Shown: piece by piece, positions 38,346 through 50,300 of the stretch
Layout of the letters: each line of letters opens with the position of its first letter
How positions within the stretch are numbered: the stretch's first letter is position 1
Assembly: GCA_029379385.1 (NCBI GenBank)
Contig: CM055607.1
Location: forward strand, 28,765,235 to 28,829,234
DNA: 64,000 nucleotides
DNA from: Quillaja saponaria
Lineage: Eukaryota; Streptophyta; Magnoliopsida; Fabales; Quillajaceae
Reading direction: 5' to 3'
Notes under the pieces: model-generated
The model's database searches: none
What the model saw: only the letters and a program-made list of their open reading frames with translations
Told to the model about the DNA's origin: nothing
Made by a program: the position numbers and the translations under genes

Positions 38346-39660
38346 CTTCATAGACAATGATTACATGAAAATCTACCGAATGATGCACATCTAGGCTCAA
38401 TGGGAGAGGTCCGTGATATAATCAAATATCAGCTTATTTTAACTGGATGCTGTTGAATTTTTAGTCTTCTTTGTGATCTTAAGCGATAGGTATCCTTTTA
38501 ATTTTAAGTCTTATTTTGTAAATTGTAATTTTAATTGTCAATTTAATTAGAGCTATAATTTAATTTGCATTTAATCTCACTTAAAAATAAAAAATTGAAC
38601 AAAAAATAAATTTATTTTTAATTAAATATAAAAATTGAATTAAAAATAAAACAGTTTAAACGAAAAATAAATAAAACATTTGAAATGCCCTTTTGATAAT
38701 TTTTACACAAATAGCTTCTCTGACTAGGTCACAGATAATGGTTTTTAGACTATCTAAACAAACAACACTTTTTAGACACAATGACCATAGAGTTTTCTAA
38801 CTATGACTTCAGACTATTGTCTCTGCCTCACCATCGTGTCAAATACACCCACTATCATAAAACAATGATGACCATCATAGTATCATTTTGGGTTCTTTTT
38901 ATCCACTATTGCAGGAGCATAATGAGGAGGATTCCAACGTGTAAAATCCAGCATGCCACCAGGGAATGTACTCTTCTTCAAAATATGTTTTAATAGAATT
39001 AAGATTAAAATTTAAATAAAAATTAAGATTAGGATTAGAATTAAAGTAATTATAATAATAAAAGTTGAGTTTAGATTTATTAGGCTTGCTTTTAAACTTA
39101 GATTTAAATTTAAGGAAAAAAAAAGGTATATTTTATAATATAATATTCAATTTATTAATTAAATAAAATAATTTTACAAATAATATAAGTGACTAAAATG
39201 AAAATAATTTTTAACTAAAGAGTCAAATCGCATAAATCAATTAACTTTTTTTTTTTAATTTTTATTTGGCTCGTTTATGTTATTTTAACTTTACACATGT
39301 CAACATTAGCCTTTTGGCATAGTGATATTTATCTTTTCTTACTATTTAGGAGATTCAATATCAACTCTTTTGGAAACCTACACTGAAGTTTATTTCTCTC
39401 TTCCACTCCCTGATTGAAAAAAATTAATAATAGCACATGTCAATTTTAAAAATATTAATTCATTCTATGAATGATTCCTTTTCATTTTCATTTTTTATAG
39501 TTTATGGGGTTGGGAGTTGTGGAGTTGTATCAACAATTGCATTATAGTTTAGGGGTTGGGAGTTGTGGTAGTTGTTATTGACAAGTGCACTGCTATGGTC
39601 ATGGTGACCATCTTCTAGTGTCACCATCAACATCGTTCAGGTTATCTAGAGTTTTATGTG
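38346..39660. other. AT-rich spacer between PIF relic and foldback element
   Basis: Contains the presumed right flank of the PIF relic (38346-38770) and AT-rich DNA with imperfect direct repeats such as GTTTAGGGGTTGGGAGTTGT near 39540 echoing TATGGGGTTGGGAGTTGTGG near 39500. No gene is seen. Confidence 0.4.
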
Positions 39661-39668
39661 TCAAAACT

Positions 39669-41206
39669 CAAAAAAACCCATCAAATAGCCCATTTTTTAA
39701 ACATAAATTAAAAATTGATCACTTTTGAAACTAATATTGAAAATAAACCAAATTTGCTAACTTATCTGCCACACTAGTTGCCACATCCTCAAGCAAAAAA
39801 AAAAAAAACATAAATAGTAACTTCTTGAGCCCAAAACACAAAGTTAATGTTATTTTTTGTCATTTTCTGTTTCATGAACAACAACTTCGTGAGCCCAACC
39901 CACGAAGTAACTATTTATATTTTTTTTTTGTCTTTTTACATCCATATTTTATTCATTCATTCGTCGTATTTTTTTATTTTTTTTGTCTTGTGAGAAGAAA
40001 AAATTTATCACTTTCTAAAAATTAAAGAAAAAAACTATATGAATAGTAACTTTATGAGCCCAAACTCATGAAATTACTATTCATTCTTTTTTTGTTTTTT
40101 CCATAAATGAATGCTTTATTCATTTATTTCTTGTAATAATTTTTTTGTATTCTTTTCTTATCTAGAAAAATTTTATCCCAAAATTACCAAAAAAATGAAT
40201 AGTAATATCGTGATCTAAACCCATGAAGTTACTGGTCATTTTTGTTTGTTTTGTAATTTTTTTTTTTTTTTTGTCTAGTAAGAACAAAAAATTTACCTTT
40301 TTCTCAAAAAATTAAGAGAAAAAACATATGAACAGTAACTTCGTGAGCCCAACCCATGAAGTTACTATTCATTTTTTTTCCCTACAAGATTTATTCATTT
40401 ATTCCTTGTAATTTTTTTATTTTTTTTCTCATCCAGTGGAGAAAAATTTTACCCTAAAATTATATAAAAAAAAATGTACAATACTTTTGTGGGTTGGGTT
40501 CATGAAGTTAATATTTTATTTTTTTTGAAAATTCATGCTTTTATTTTTATTTTTGAAATTTCTTCCTTGTAATTTTTTTTTTTGTTTTAATATATATGTA
40601 TTTAAAAGCAACTTGATTTAATATAGTAGTAATGTTCAATTTTTTTTTAAATTTTCGTAAATGCATTCTTTTATTTATTTTAATTTCTCCCTTGTATTTC
40701 TCTTTCTTTTTTTCCCCCTTGTAAATACATGTTTTTATTTTTTGTTTTTTTCCCTTGTAAATACATATTTTCCTTGTATCGTGCATACTTTCCAAATCAA
40801 AAGTACTCTTTATGCAGTTTTTATTTTATTTTTTTCTTGTAAATGCATGCTTTCCTTTATCATACTTGCTTTCCAAATCAAAGGTAGTCTTTATTCAGCA
40901 CACTTTTGTATTGTTTCCCTGCTTTGTTTTTTTCTTCCACTTGCTTAGAGAAGGAGTCACATGCTTTATTTTTTTCCTGCTTCATTTTGCCTCATTTGCA
41001 TGCTTTGTTTTTTTTCTTTCCTTTATTTGCAAAATTTTGCATGCCATTCTTTTTTTTTTTTTTTTTTTTTTCTGCCTCCGCATGCCATCATTTCTTGCTC
41101 TCTACACGTGTGAAACATCATTCTTCACTCTCCATAAATCATTCTCATCTCCAACTTATACATAAACCCTTTCTCACCTCTTAAACCATTTCTCACGAAG
41201 TTACTG

Positions 41207-41237
<31 letters not shown>

Positions 41238-41882
41238 ATTTTTAGAAAAAGATAAATTTTTTCTTTTGACTGGACAAAAATAAAAAAATTACAAAAACAA
41301 ACGAAAATGAACTTAATTTTGTGGGTTGGGATCACAATGTTACTGTTTATTTTTAAAAAAAAAATTTTGGTGTAATTTTGGGGTAAAATTTTTCTCAATA
41401 AGAAAAAAAAAATAAAAAAATTTATTACAAAGAATAAATGAATAAAACATTCATCTATGGGAAAAAAAATGAATAGTAACTTAAGGGGTTGGGCTCATGA
41501 AGTTACTGTTCATATAGTTTTTTTTTTTTTGGAAAGTGCTAAATTTTTTCTTCTCACTGGACAAATAAAAAAAAATTACAACTAACAAATAAACAAAACA
41601 TGAGCAGAAAAAGACAAAAAAAAAATGAATGATAACTTCATGGGTCAGACTCATGAAGTTACTGTTCATGAACAGAAAAAGACAAAAAATAAACAGTAAC
41701 TTCATGTGTTAGGCTCACAAAGTTACTTTTCGCTCTTTGTTTTGTTTTGTTTTGTTTTTTTTTTTTTTTTTTTGAGGATGTGGCAGTTGGTATGACAGGT
41801 GAGTTGTCAAATTTGGTCCATTTTCAATATTAACTTTAAAAGTGGTCTACTTTAAAAATAGACTATTTTGTGGGTTTTTCCC
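39669..41882. mobile_element. 2.2-kb foldback-type DNA transposon with long inverted arms made of hairpin units
   Basis: The ends are inverted repeats (left CAAAAAAACCCATCAAATAG, right on the minus strand GGGAAAAACCCACAAAATAG) flanked by perfect 8-bp direct repeats TCAAAACT at 39661-39668 and 41883-41890. Similarity continues inward (CACTTTTGAAACTAATATTG against CACTTTTAAAGTTAATATTG, then CCACATCCTCAAGC on both arms). Each arm holds about 45-base imperfect palindromes of the type ATGAACAGTAACTTCGTGAG ... CCATGAAGTTACTATTCAT at 39813, 39874, 40039, 40195, 40328 and 40474 on the left and 41191, 41307, 41469, 41625 and 41690 on the right, with mirror-image spacing. The core (40520-41190) is T-rich with no transposase. 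An 8-bp duplication fits MULE- or hAT-like mobilisation, so it is non-autonomous. Confidence 0.82.
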
Positions 41883-41890
41883 TCAAAACT

Positions 41891-44355
41891 GAAAACAATT
41901 CAAAGAACAGCAAGCAAGAAAAAGAAAATTGAGATTATTTTGTTTTATTGTGATTTTACTCGTAGGGCCTAAAACTATACAACAAAAAATAATTTACTTT
42001 TTCTCCTAAATCGGCAAAACTTAATAATTAGATATTAGAACAATGCTAAAAATTTTATGGTGTGAAATGCTAACTAAAAACAATTCAAAAATGAATTTAG
42101 ATTGGTTTGATAATTTTTATAATTAATTTTTAGTTGGTTATTTATTTAAAAATAAAATAAAATTTGATTATGATTTAGTTATATAATTTTCCTTCATTAA
42201 TCGAAACCTAACCAAATTTTATATATATTTTAATTTAAATAATATTTAATATTTACTTTTATATGTATTCCTACTTTTAAAAAACTAAATTTTCTCCCTC
42301 TAAAATTACTAAAACCTTAACCCTGTAGTATAAAAAATTACAGAAACAATAAACACCTTTAATGCTTGAATCAGGTTAGAATTTTTTTTAAAAAATTATA
42401 TTTGTATCCTACTTGTAACGGGTACGACAAATAAGCATCTCAAGATAAAACAGACTATTTTAAACAGAAATTATAAGAGAAAGAAAGTGAATAATAAGAT
42501 ATATATAAAAAATGTAGTTAAGCATGTTAATTTTATAGGCTTTCCATGAAAAATGTCTTTTCATTTAATCAAAAAGTAATAATTTTTGTAATTAAGTCAC
42601 ATAGCCATAAAAATTTTTCTAGGATTTTTAATAAAAATATATTTTTGTTCATATATAAGTTATTTTTATGAAACCAAGTGTCTTTTCACTTAAGCAAACA
42701 ATAATGATTTTTTGATTAAGTCACAATAATCAAACTTTCTCTCTTTTTAATACTTTAATAATAATTTATATAGAAGTTATTTATGAAAACAATAACTTTA
42801 TTATGAACAAAAATGATGAATTTTGATTAAGTCAAATTAAAAACTGAAAATTCCTAACAAGCCCATGCTTCGACCATCCCAAGGCCCAAACCAAATCAAA
42901 GAGCTTTAATACTAATTGTGATGGCCAATTAAAAAAATTTCATTTTTGCATAAAAATTAAATGGTCTAAAACTGAATTAAAAAACCAATCCAAACTAACC
43001 CAATTAATTAGATTGGGTTGGTTAACCAATTACTCAGTGAACCCCAATGTTGGTTATTCTAAAATTCAAACCAATGACTGTGGTTGGTTAAAATTTTATG
43101 TAAAATCAACCCGACTTCAACTGAACACGTTAATTGAATCAATTGATACATAGTTAATTATTTAATTTCAAACCAACTCCTAATTTATCAAATGGATTAC
43201 AGTTCAAAGTGTAAGGTATTTAAATTAAACACCAGATATAATTGTATTACTTTTTATTTAGTAATTTGGATTGAGTCAAATTAACGTGTATTTTGATTAA
43301 TAAATATTTTAATTTAATAAAAAGAATGAAGTGATGACTCACGTTTGGGTTGGTAGGAAAGTTGGCTGCAACATTAATGCTACAAACAACTGAACATATT
43401 AGGCATCTTGTAATCTTATTTCTTGTTTTGTTACCAACTTTACGCCTAATATCAGCTCCACCTTTGGTTCCCAAGCAATGAATTACTTATTTAGAAAAAA
43501 AATAGAGTTACAAAAATTACAATTAAGATGTAAGGTTATGTTGACATTGGGGTATAAATTTTAGATTCGATCTATATGTATAAAAAAAGTTCAAAATTTT
43601 AAAGAACACATTTCTCATAGGGGAATATATGGAGTACCTAACATCAATTTCTCATTGGATAATGATAAACGGACCAATTACAAATTAAGTAGTAATGTAA
43701 TAAATAGTTAAATTATATTTCAAATCTTTAGAGTTTTATGCAAAATGATTACTTGAGATAGAACAAATATCAATAATTAGATGTAAGTTCTTGGTAGATA
43801 AAACTAAATTTTTTTTGTTTTTATAAAATTAGATTGTAAAAATACCAACTACCCAAAATATGGGCAGATATCAACAATTAAAGATAGGCTGTCGGTGGTT
43901 AAAAGGAGATTTTTTTTATTAATTTTTTTTTGTTGATAAAATTGGACGTGTGACTATGACACTAATTGTAAATGAAATTAAAATACAATGATCCAATTTA
44001 GAAATATAATGACAGTACAGAGACCTAAAATGTAATTTTAGACTTAATAATTCTGGCAAAGCTGGAAACAACTTTATGACTCACACTGTTTTTATTTCCT
44101 TGAAATTGGAGACAATGTTTAAATGCAGGCAGGCAGACAGAGTCAGGCACTGTAGTCCAGACAATTACAAGCATCTAATCTTCATCCATCACCAATGTCA
44201 TACTCTACACGCGATTTCACTATTTTAACCATTAAATATAACAATTAAATAATCACTAATTAGAGTTTATACACAATAAAATAGCTCTGTTTCTTTTCAT
44301 TACTTTTCTGATTCTCTTTTTTGTTTCTCTCTCAGAAAGTGGGGAGTTCGTGTCC
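41891..44355. other. AT-rich spacer and LPAT2 upstream region
   Basis: No conserved ORF. Repeat-like text occurs at 42840-43160 (GGTTGGTTAACCAATTACTC and similar). The last 250 bases before the LPAT2 ATG include a pyrimidine-rich leader (CTCTTTTTTGTTTCTCTCTC) typical of plant 5' UTRs. Confidence 0.4.
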
Positions 44356-47300
44356 ATGGCTATTGCAGCAGCAGCTGTCGTCGTCCCATTAGGCTTGCTT
44401 TTCTTCGCGTCAGGCCTCGTTGTTAATCTTATTCAGGTACCTTGCGGAGTTTTCAATTTCTCAAACTATTTTCGTTTTGTATGTTCTCGTTGGTTTGTAG
44501 TGCATTCACTGTTGCTTGCTTGTTTCTTTTCTGTTTTGCTGATTTGTCAAATTTTAGTTTGTTTTTGTTAGGACCTTTGGTGATTATGGTGTTTTTGTTT
44601 ATGTAATATATATGATTAGCTCACTGGAGTATGTTGTTAGCTTTATAGATTTGTTGTTTATGGTGATCTAGTTAATGGGGTTCTTTTGGAAGGTTTCATC
44701 ATTGAGTATGTTTGTAAATCTTTGTATTTGTCTCACTGATTTGCATTTGAGCTTGTTGCAGGTCTCTCTCTACCCCTCCTCCCCATGATATGATTTTTAT
44801 TTTTTTATCCTGTATTGAAATTTTGTTTGGCCGCTGATAATGACAGAGGAATGACCTTGTTTAGTTGTGGAAACTACTTTTCCATTTACATCTCCGTGTT
44901 TGGCATGTGATTTTATGTTCAAAAGCCATTCCTTGGAAACAAGTTATTGATTTTTATGGTACTGAAAAACACCTAAAAGACGCTTTATACTGTTGCCCAT
45001 AGAAGATACTTGTGTCAAAATAAAGACTATAGATTCAACCAGGTAGTGATACATTTGAACGTCTTGATCCCAACATTTGGTTATGGAAAATGGAATACTA
45101 TTTTCACAACTTAGAATTGTGAACCTTAAATGCTTTTCTTTTATTCTCTTCTTTCCCCCACCACCACCACCACCACCACCCCCACCCCCCCCCTCCCATT
45201 GAACTGTCACACCTAGTTGTTTGTTTTGACAAAAAATTCTCATACATACCAGAATTTACAATTGTTATGCTTGCTGCAAGTCATGGCCACTGTAGCAATT
45301 GCAATCATAACCTTTTACCTTTCTGTTCCATCTTTTCACAATCTGTGTGCTTCAAAACCTTCCGCAACAGTGAATTAAGATTGCAAGATGCTTCAGGCAC
45401 TACTAGTTATTAAACTATATGGATTCAAAAATTAAATACCAATTAACCTTAACCAAATATATTGCAAAAATCTATAACATTACCCATCGAAATCGAGCTT
45501 TGCTGCTCCATATGCTTTCATTATCCAAATACACAAATCTTGTCAAATAATCATCTCAGTCAAAGTACATTAACCTTATAATTCCCTGGTTTGCATTTTA
45601 ACAATACCCAAACAAAGATATAGCTGCTACCACGTGCACTCCCCTGCAATTAGAATTGTTCAAAAAAGGGAAACAAATAAGATTGAAGTATTTCTGAAAC
45701 AATTAAAGTGATAGTATAATAACTTATTCTATTCTTTTATTTCAGGCAATATTCTTTGTCCTTGTACGGCCACTGTCAAAGAATATCTATAGAAGAATTA
45801 ACAGGGTAGTAGCAGAATTGTTATGGCTGGAACTCGTGTGGCTCATTGACTGGTGGGCAGGAGTTAAGGTGTTTAACCGGTTCCTAGTTCTCCATATTGT
45901 TTTGTTATACTGATTAACCTTTGTACATTAAACTGTAAAAATTCAAAATGTTTTCTTTTTCAGAAGCATTTAGTTTTCATTGATTGTGTAGTTAAGTGAC
46001 TGACTTTGGGTTAAATGCCACCGCATCTCCTAAGAAACCAGGGGTGGGAGGTGAAATTACAGTTGAAAGTGCGCACCACCTTCTTACATGTGTTTACTAA
46101 TCCTAGAAAACAGGTGTAATACCTTCTGGCTTTTTAGCTTACTGAATAATATTCGGTATGGAATTTCGTGCCTTCTATTGTGCACCCTAGTCCATAATGC
46201 AACTATGAGAAGTTCAGCTTGTTTCTTAATCAACACAGATTTATAGAGGTTTGCACGTTGGAAATGAGCCTGACCCTAGTATTTCTGTACCTCTTACATG
46301 AATCAGATGTAAGCTCTGTTGTCATAATTGTACGATGTATCAAAAGTGGCAATTCATATCACTTATAGAATATGTGGAATGTCTGAATCGGTAGGTGAAT
46401 CACAATTCTATCTTGTAAATTAGTGAATCGCACTGAATTGCCGTTTCACCTGCGATTCACTAAGTTGAGTTTTTAGGTTTGTGCATTTCATGTTTGACTT
46501 ACCCAGAAGACAAACTGTGAATGCTTACTATTTATTTATTTATTTTTATTTTTTTGTGATGAATAATCAAAGCACAAACCTGCAGATTCTTTGCAAACCT
46601 GAAATTCTCCAAATTAGAACCTACCCAGGTCCTAAAACACTGCACATCATACTTAGTAAGTTGCAATGCAAGTTCTCTTCAACTGAAACATAGCATTGCA
46701 ACCTTCCTTCAGTAGCCCAGCCTTCGCGAATCACAACCATTACTCGAAAGCAATCCAACAACCCTTTGATCTCATCCTCTACTCTATTTTTGGTTGTTTT
46801 TGTTTTTTAAAGGGTAATAAACTGCTTATTTTGTTTGGTTATGGATAAAAGGCAACAAAGGTTTAAAGGCTTTAGTAGACATTGGATATGTATAGACTAC
46901 ACATTTTTTTAGCTTACTATTAAAAAAATAATTCTTTATAATTTATTGTTTTTAATATTTTTTTTATTTCAAAAAATAATAACTTAATCATACAATTCGA
47001 TATAATTCACGATTCATAAAATAAGATTTCGATACATGATTTGACAACTATGGATGTAAGGTTTGTGTTTGGTTTGACTAACATAGTAACATGAAGCTCC
47101 TATATTTACCCCTCTCCCCACACACACAGACACAAAGAAAAAGGATAAGGAAGGAGAAAATAACCAGAGTTGCTATATTTCTATTCATGAGATGATGATG
47201 TCATATGTACTCTATTTTATCGATGTGAAGCCAAAGGTGAGGAACCTTCCAGAAGATATTGACCCTGGGCCCATTGACTCCATCATTGTCAATGTCTTGA

Positions 47301-50300
47301 AATTAGAAATTGGAATTGAGTTGGAGAGACAAGATTTACCTGGAGACAGTAAAACAAGGCATGAACTACTGATCAATTTAGTTTGCAAATGGTGTGAGCA
47401 TTTTGATGATGATTGAAAATACATATGTATTTGTCTGTCAGCATCTCCCAAATGTGATGCGGAGGTTAGGATATTGGACTACCTTCTTAGAACTCCTTTG
47501 GAATGGTTCGGGTGATTAGTTTGAGACTTTATTTACCAATATGAAATGTGGAATATCAAGAAATTGTTTTAATCTTTGTCAATCTAACTAAGTATTAGTT
47601 CCTTGTCTACTTCATCTTTACATTCACTTTTTTCTTCTCATTTCTTGACTAGTTTTTGTTTAAGTTAAGACTAGAAAATGAATGGTTACCATGATTGGTC
47701 TTCTTTTACAGAAATTTGGTTTAATGATTCAGTTTACTGTATCTGGAATAATCAAGTCTTTCTTTCCAAAACATTCTGGCTGCAGATTAAAGTGTTCACT
47801 GATCATGAAACCTTCCGTTCAATGGGTAAGTCTCCTCTTGACCAATTTAGGTGGTGTTTGGTCTTTCTTTGTGTTGTAGATGAAATATATTTTTCTTGCC
47901 AAAAGTATGCATAGCAGCTAAATTATCAGGTTATGTTGTTATTAACTTTCCAGGTACAGAGCATGCACTTGTCATATGCAACCACAAAAGTGACATAGAT
48001 TGGCTTGTTGGATGGGTTTCAGCTCAGGTACATGATTATTTTAAGGCCGTTGTTGGATGTGCTTAAACCGGCAAACTAGGACAGAATATTACGTACAAAG
48101 TTAAATACATGAGTATGTGGCTCATCCAAGATTAAATGGGATCACAAGAAACATAGTTTCTTTTTTATTTTAGAATTGTCAATGTATTATTGAATACATG
48201 ATACTGGCTCCTCATTTATGATTTAGTGTTTTTTTGGGTGAATCAAAGATTTATTTATTTTACATCTTCGGTTTCTGTTATGTTCTTGAGCTGAGATTAT
48301 TGAACCAACTCATTGACAGCGGGCAGGTTGTCTTGGCAGCTCCTTAGCTGTGATGAAGAAATCATCAAAATTCCTTCCGGTACGTTGTAATTTCATATAT
48401 CTTTTATGTCAAATACTTAAGAAGAGTTCAAATGCACAACACAAACTTGAATACTGAGCAACTTGACCACCAAGCCGAGAATGCAGGAATGTCAGTGTTT
48501 GCTGTTCTAACGGTCAAAATAATAGAAAACCATCTTCTTTGATTATTTAATTCAATTATGCACATTGCTTCATAAAATGATAGGGACTCAACTTTGGGAA
48601 GGTTTTCTGTAGGTTATCCTTTGATTTGTCAGTTTTAATGGTTGACTACGTCTTATTGCATGAATAACGATTTGTGCATGCCTAGATATCATATGATCTA
48701 TTTATTTCATATGAATTTACAGTTTTATATATTTCAGGTGAATCTGTTACCAGTTAGTTAAACCACTGTTAACTATAGCATGTGGCTACTGGTTGGATCA
48801 ATGATTTGGTCTCCAGTGACCCAAATCTTTGACCAACTACATTCTGTGTCCAGGTTTAATGTTGATACCAGGAGATACATATAAGATCTTAACTCATTTG
48901 GAGATTGTATGTTGATCCCTTAAGAAGAGTTCATTACTTCATTAGGATACTTTGTTGTCATTGACTTCATCGCTAGTATATCTTGGTTCCCTTTGAGTCC
49001 AACTTTCTGCAAGGCTCATTAGTGTGCATGATTCCTTTTCAGATGCTTGTTCTCTAAGGTGCAGAGTGCTTTTCTTTTTAAAGTGCTCTAAATTGAAGCC
49101 TTTGAAGCCCCTTCAAGGCTTCTTCCGAGGTGCATCTTAAGTACATAACAGTCTTTCTGTTCTGGAATGCTATCTGTACAAAAGTTATATAAAATTATGT
49201 GGCAGTCAATTTTGGTGCATGCATATCAAATTCATCCATCAAGTATTTATTTAATATGCAAACACATCAATAAGACAGACACATTGACCTGCCACATTCA
49301 TTTGAGAGAATTTCATGAACAATACCATTACTCAATCAAAATTGAAAGATCGCTTTACTTTTTGTTATTAGTCAGCTTCTTCTGCATTTTACATCAGATG
49401 GCTGTTACACGAATGTGATTATATGTTCCATCAAATTACTGTCTTTTCTCTAAGTGCAGACTTTCTTTGGGTTCACAATTTGGTTCTTTGTTTCCTAGTC
49501 AACCTTAAGAACAATGGGGGTAATACCACTGATACTAAGAATCATGTAATTATGATAATTTTAGTTGCTTCAGCCCTTCACTTTATTGGTGTCAGACCAG
49601 AATGCTTGGACATGGTTGAGAAGTCTGATAGAGTTCAGAAAATGCCCATGTTTGACACATGGTCATATACCACTGTCCTGTCAGATATATATGATCCTCT
49701 CCCAGGAAACAAAGAAGATAATTGAAAGTTTTTCCCATTTGCCTTTTTTATGTTTGCAGCACTTTCTGTCATGTTGATCTATATGATAGTGTACTGCATA
49801 TGCAGGTCATTGGTTGGTCAATGTGGTTTTCTGAGTATCTTTTTCTGGAGAGAAATTGGGCTAAGGATGAAAGCACGTTAAAGGTACGAGTTAGTAGATT
49901 ATATTTTTTTATATGCGTGCACACACTGTTATCTTTGTGCATATCACAAACATATGTACATACTTGAAAACATATATACGTATGTACATATACTCGTGCT
50001 TGTATGTAATATTTTATAAAGTGGTAGCTCAATTCTTGATATAACTAGAAGATGTCATTAGATAGATTTGAAGCATAATTCTTACTAATTGGGTATTGTC
50101 TTATCTAATTATGGAACATCTATGTGCTTCTAAGTCTATAACTATCATTTCCCACTAGTGGCCAGTCGCAAGTTGGTGTAGTGCATGTCAGAGCTTTAAT
50201 TGTTGCATGGAAGTGAACAAACATTTAGTTTTTGTTCATACAAACATGTGGTTTAAGATTAGCATTATATAGCTTGTTAATTAGAAATTATTCTTAATAG

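Noticed and set aside
40661..41184. Several Phe/Leu-rich ORFs in the foldback core
   Set aside because: Products of T-rich low-complexity DNA, open in multiple frames.
39813..41730. Regularly spaced palindromic repeats that resemble a CRISPR array at first sight
   Set aside because: Plant nuclear DNA; units are diverged, spacers are themselves repeated and mirrored between two arms, and the whole is bounded by inverted ends with a target-site duplication.
44944..45243. Glycine-run ORF on the minus strand
   Set aside because: Caused by the CAC/C microsatellite at 45160-45193.
44855..45620. Possible MITE in LPAT2 intron 1 (TGTTTGGCATGT near 44900, CCCAAACAAAG near 45610)
   Set aside because: Candidate ends do not match beyond a few bases and no target duplication is visible.
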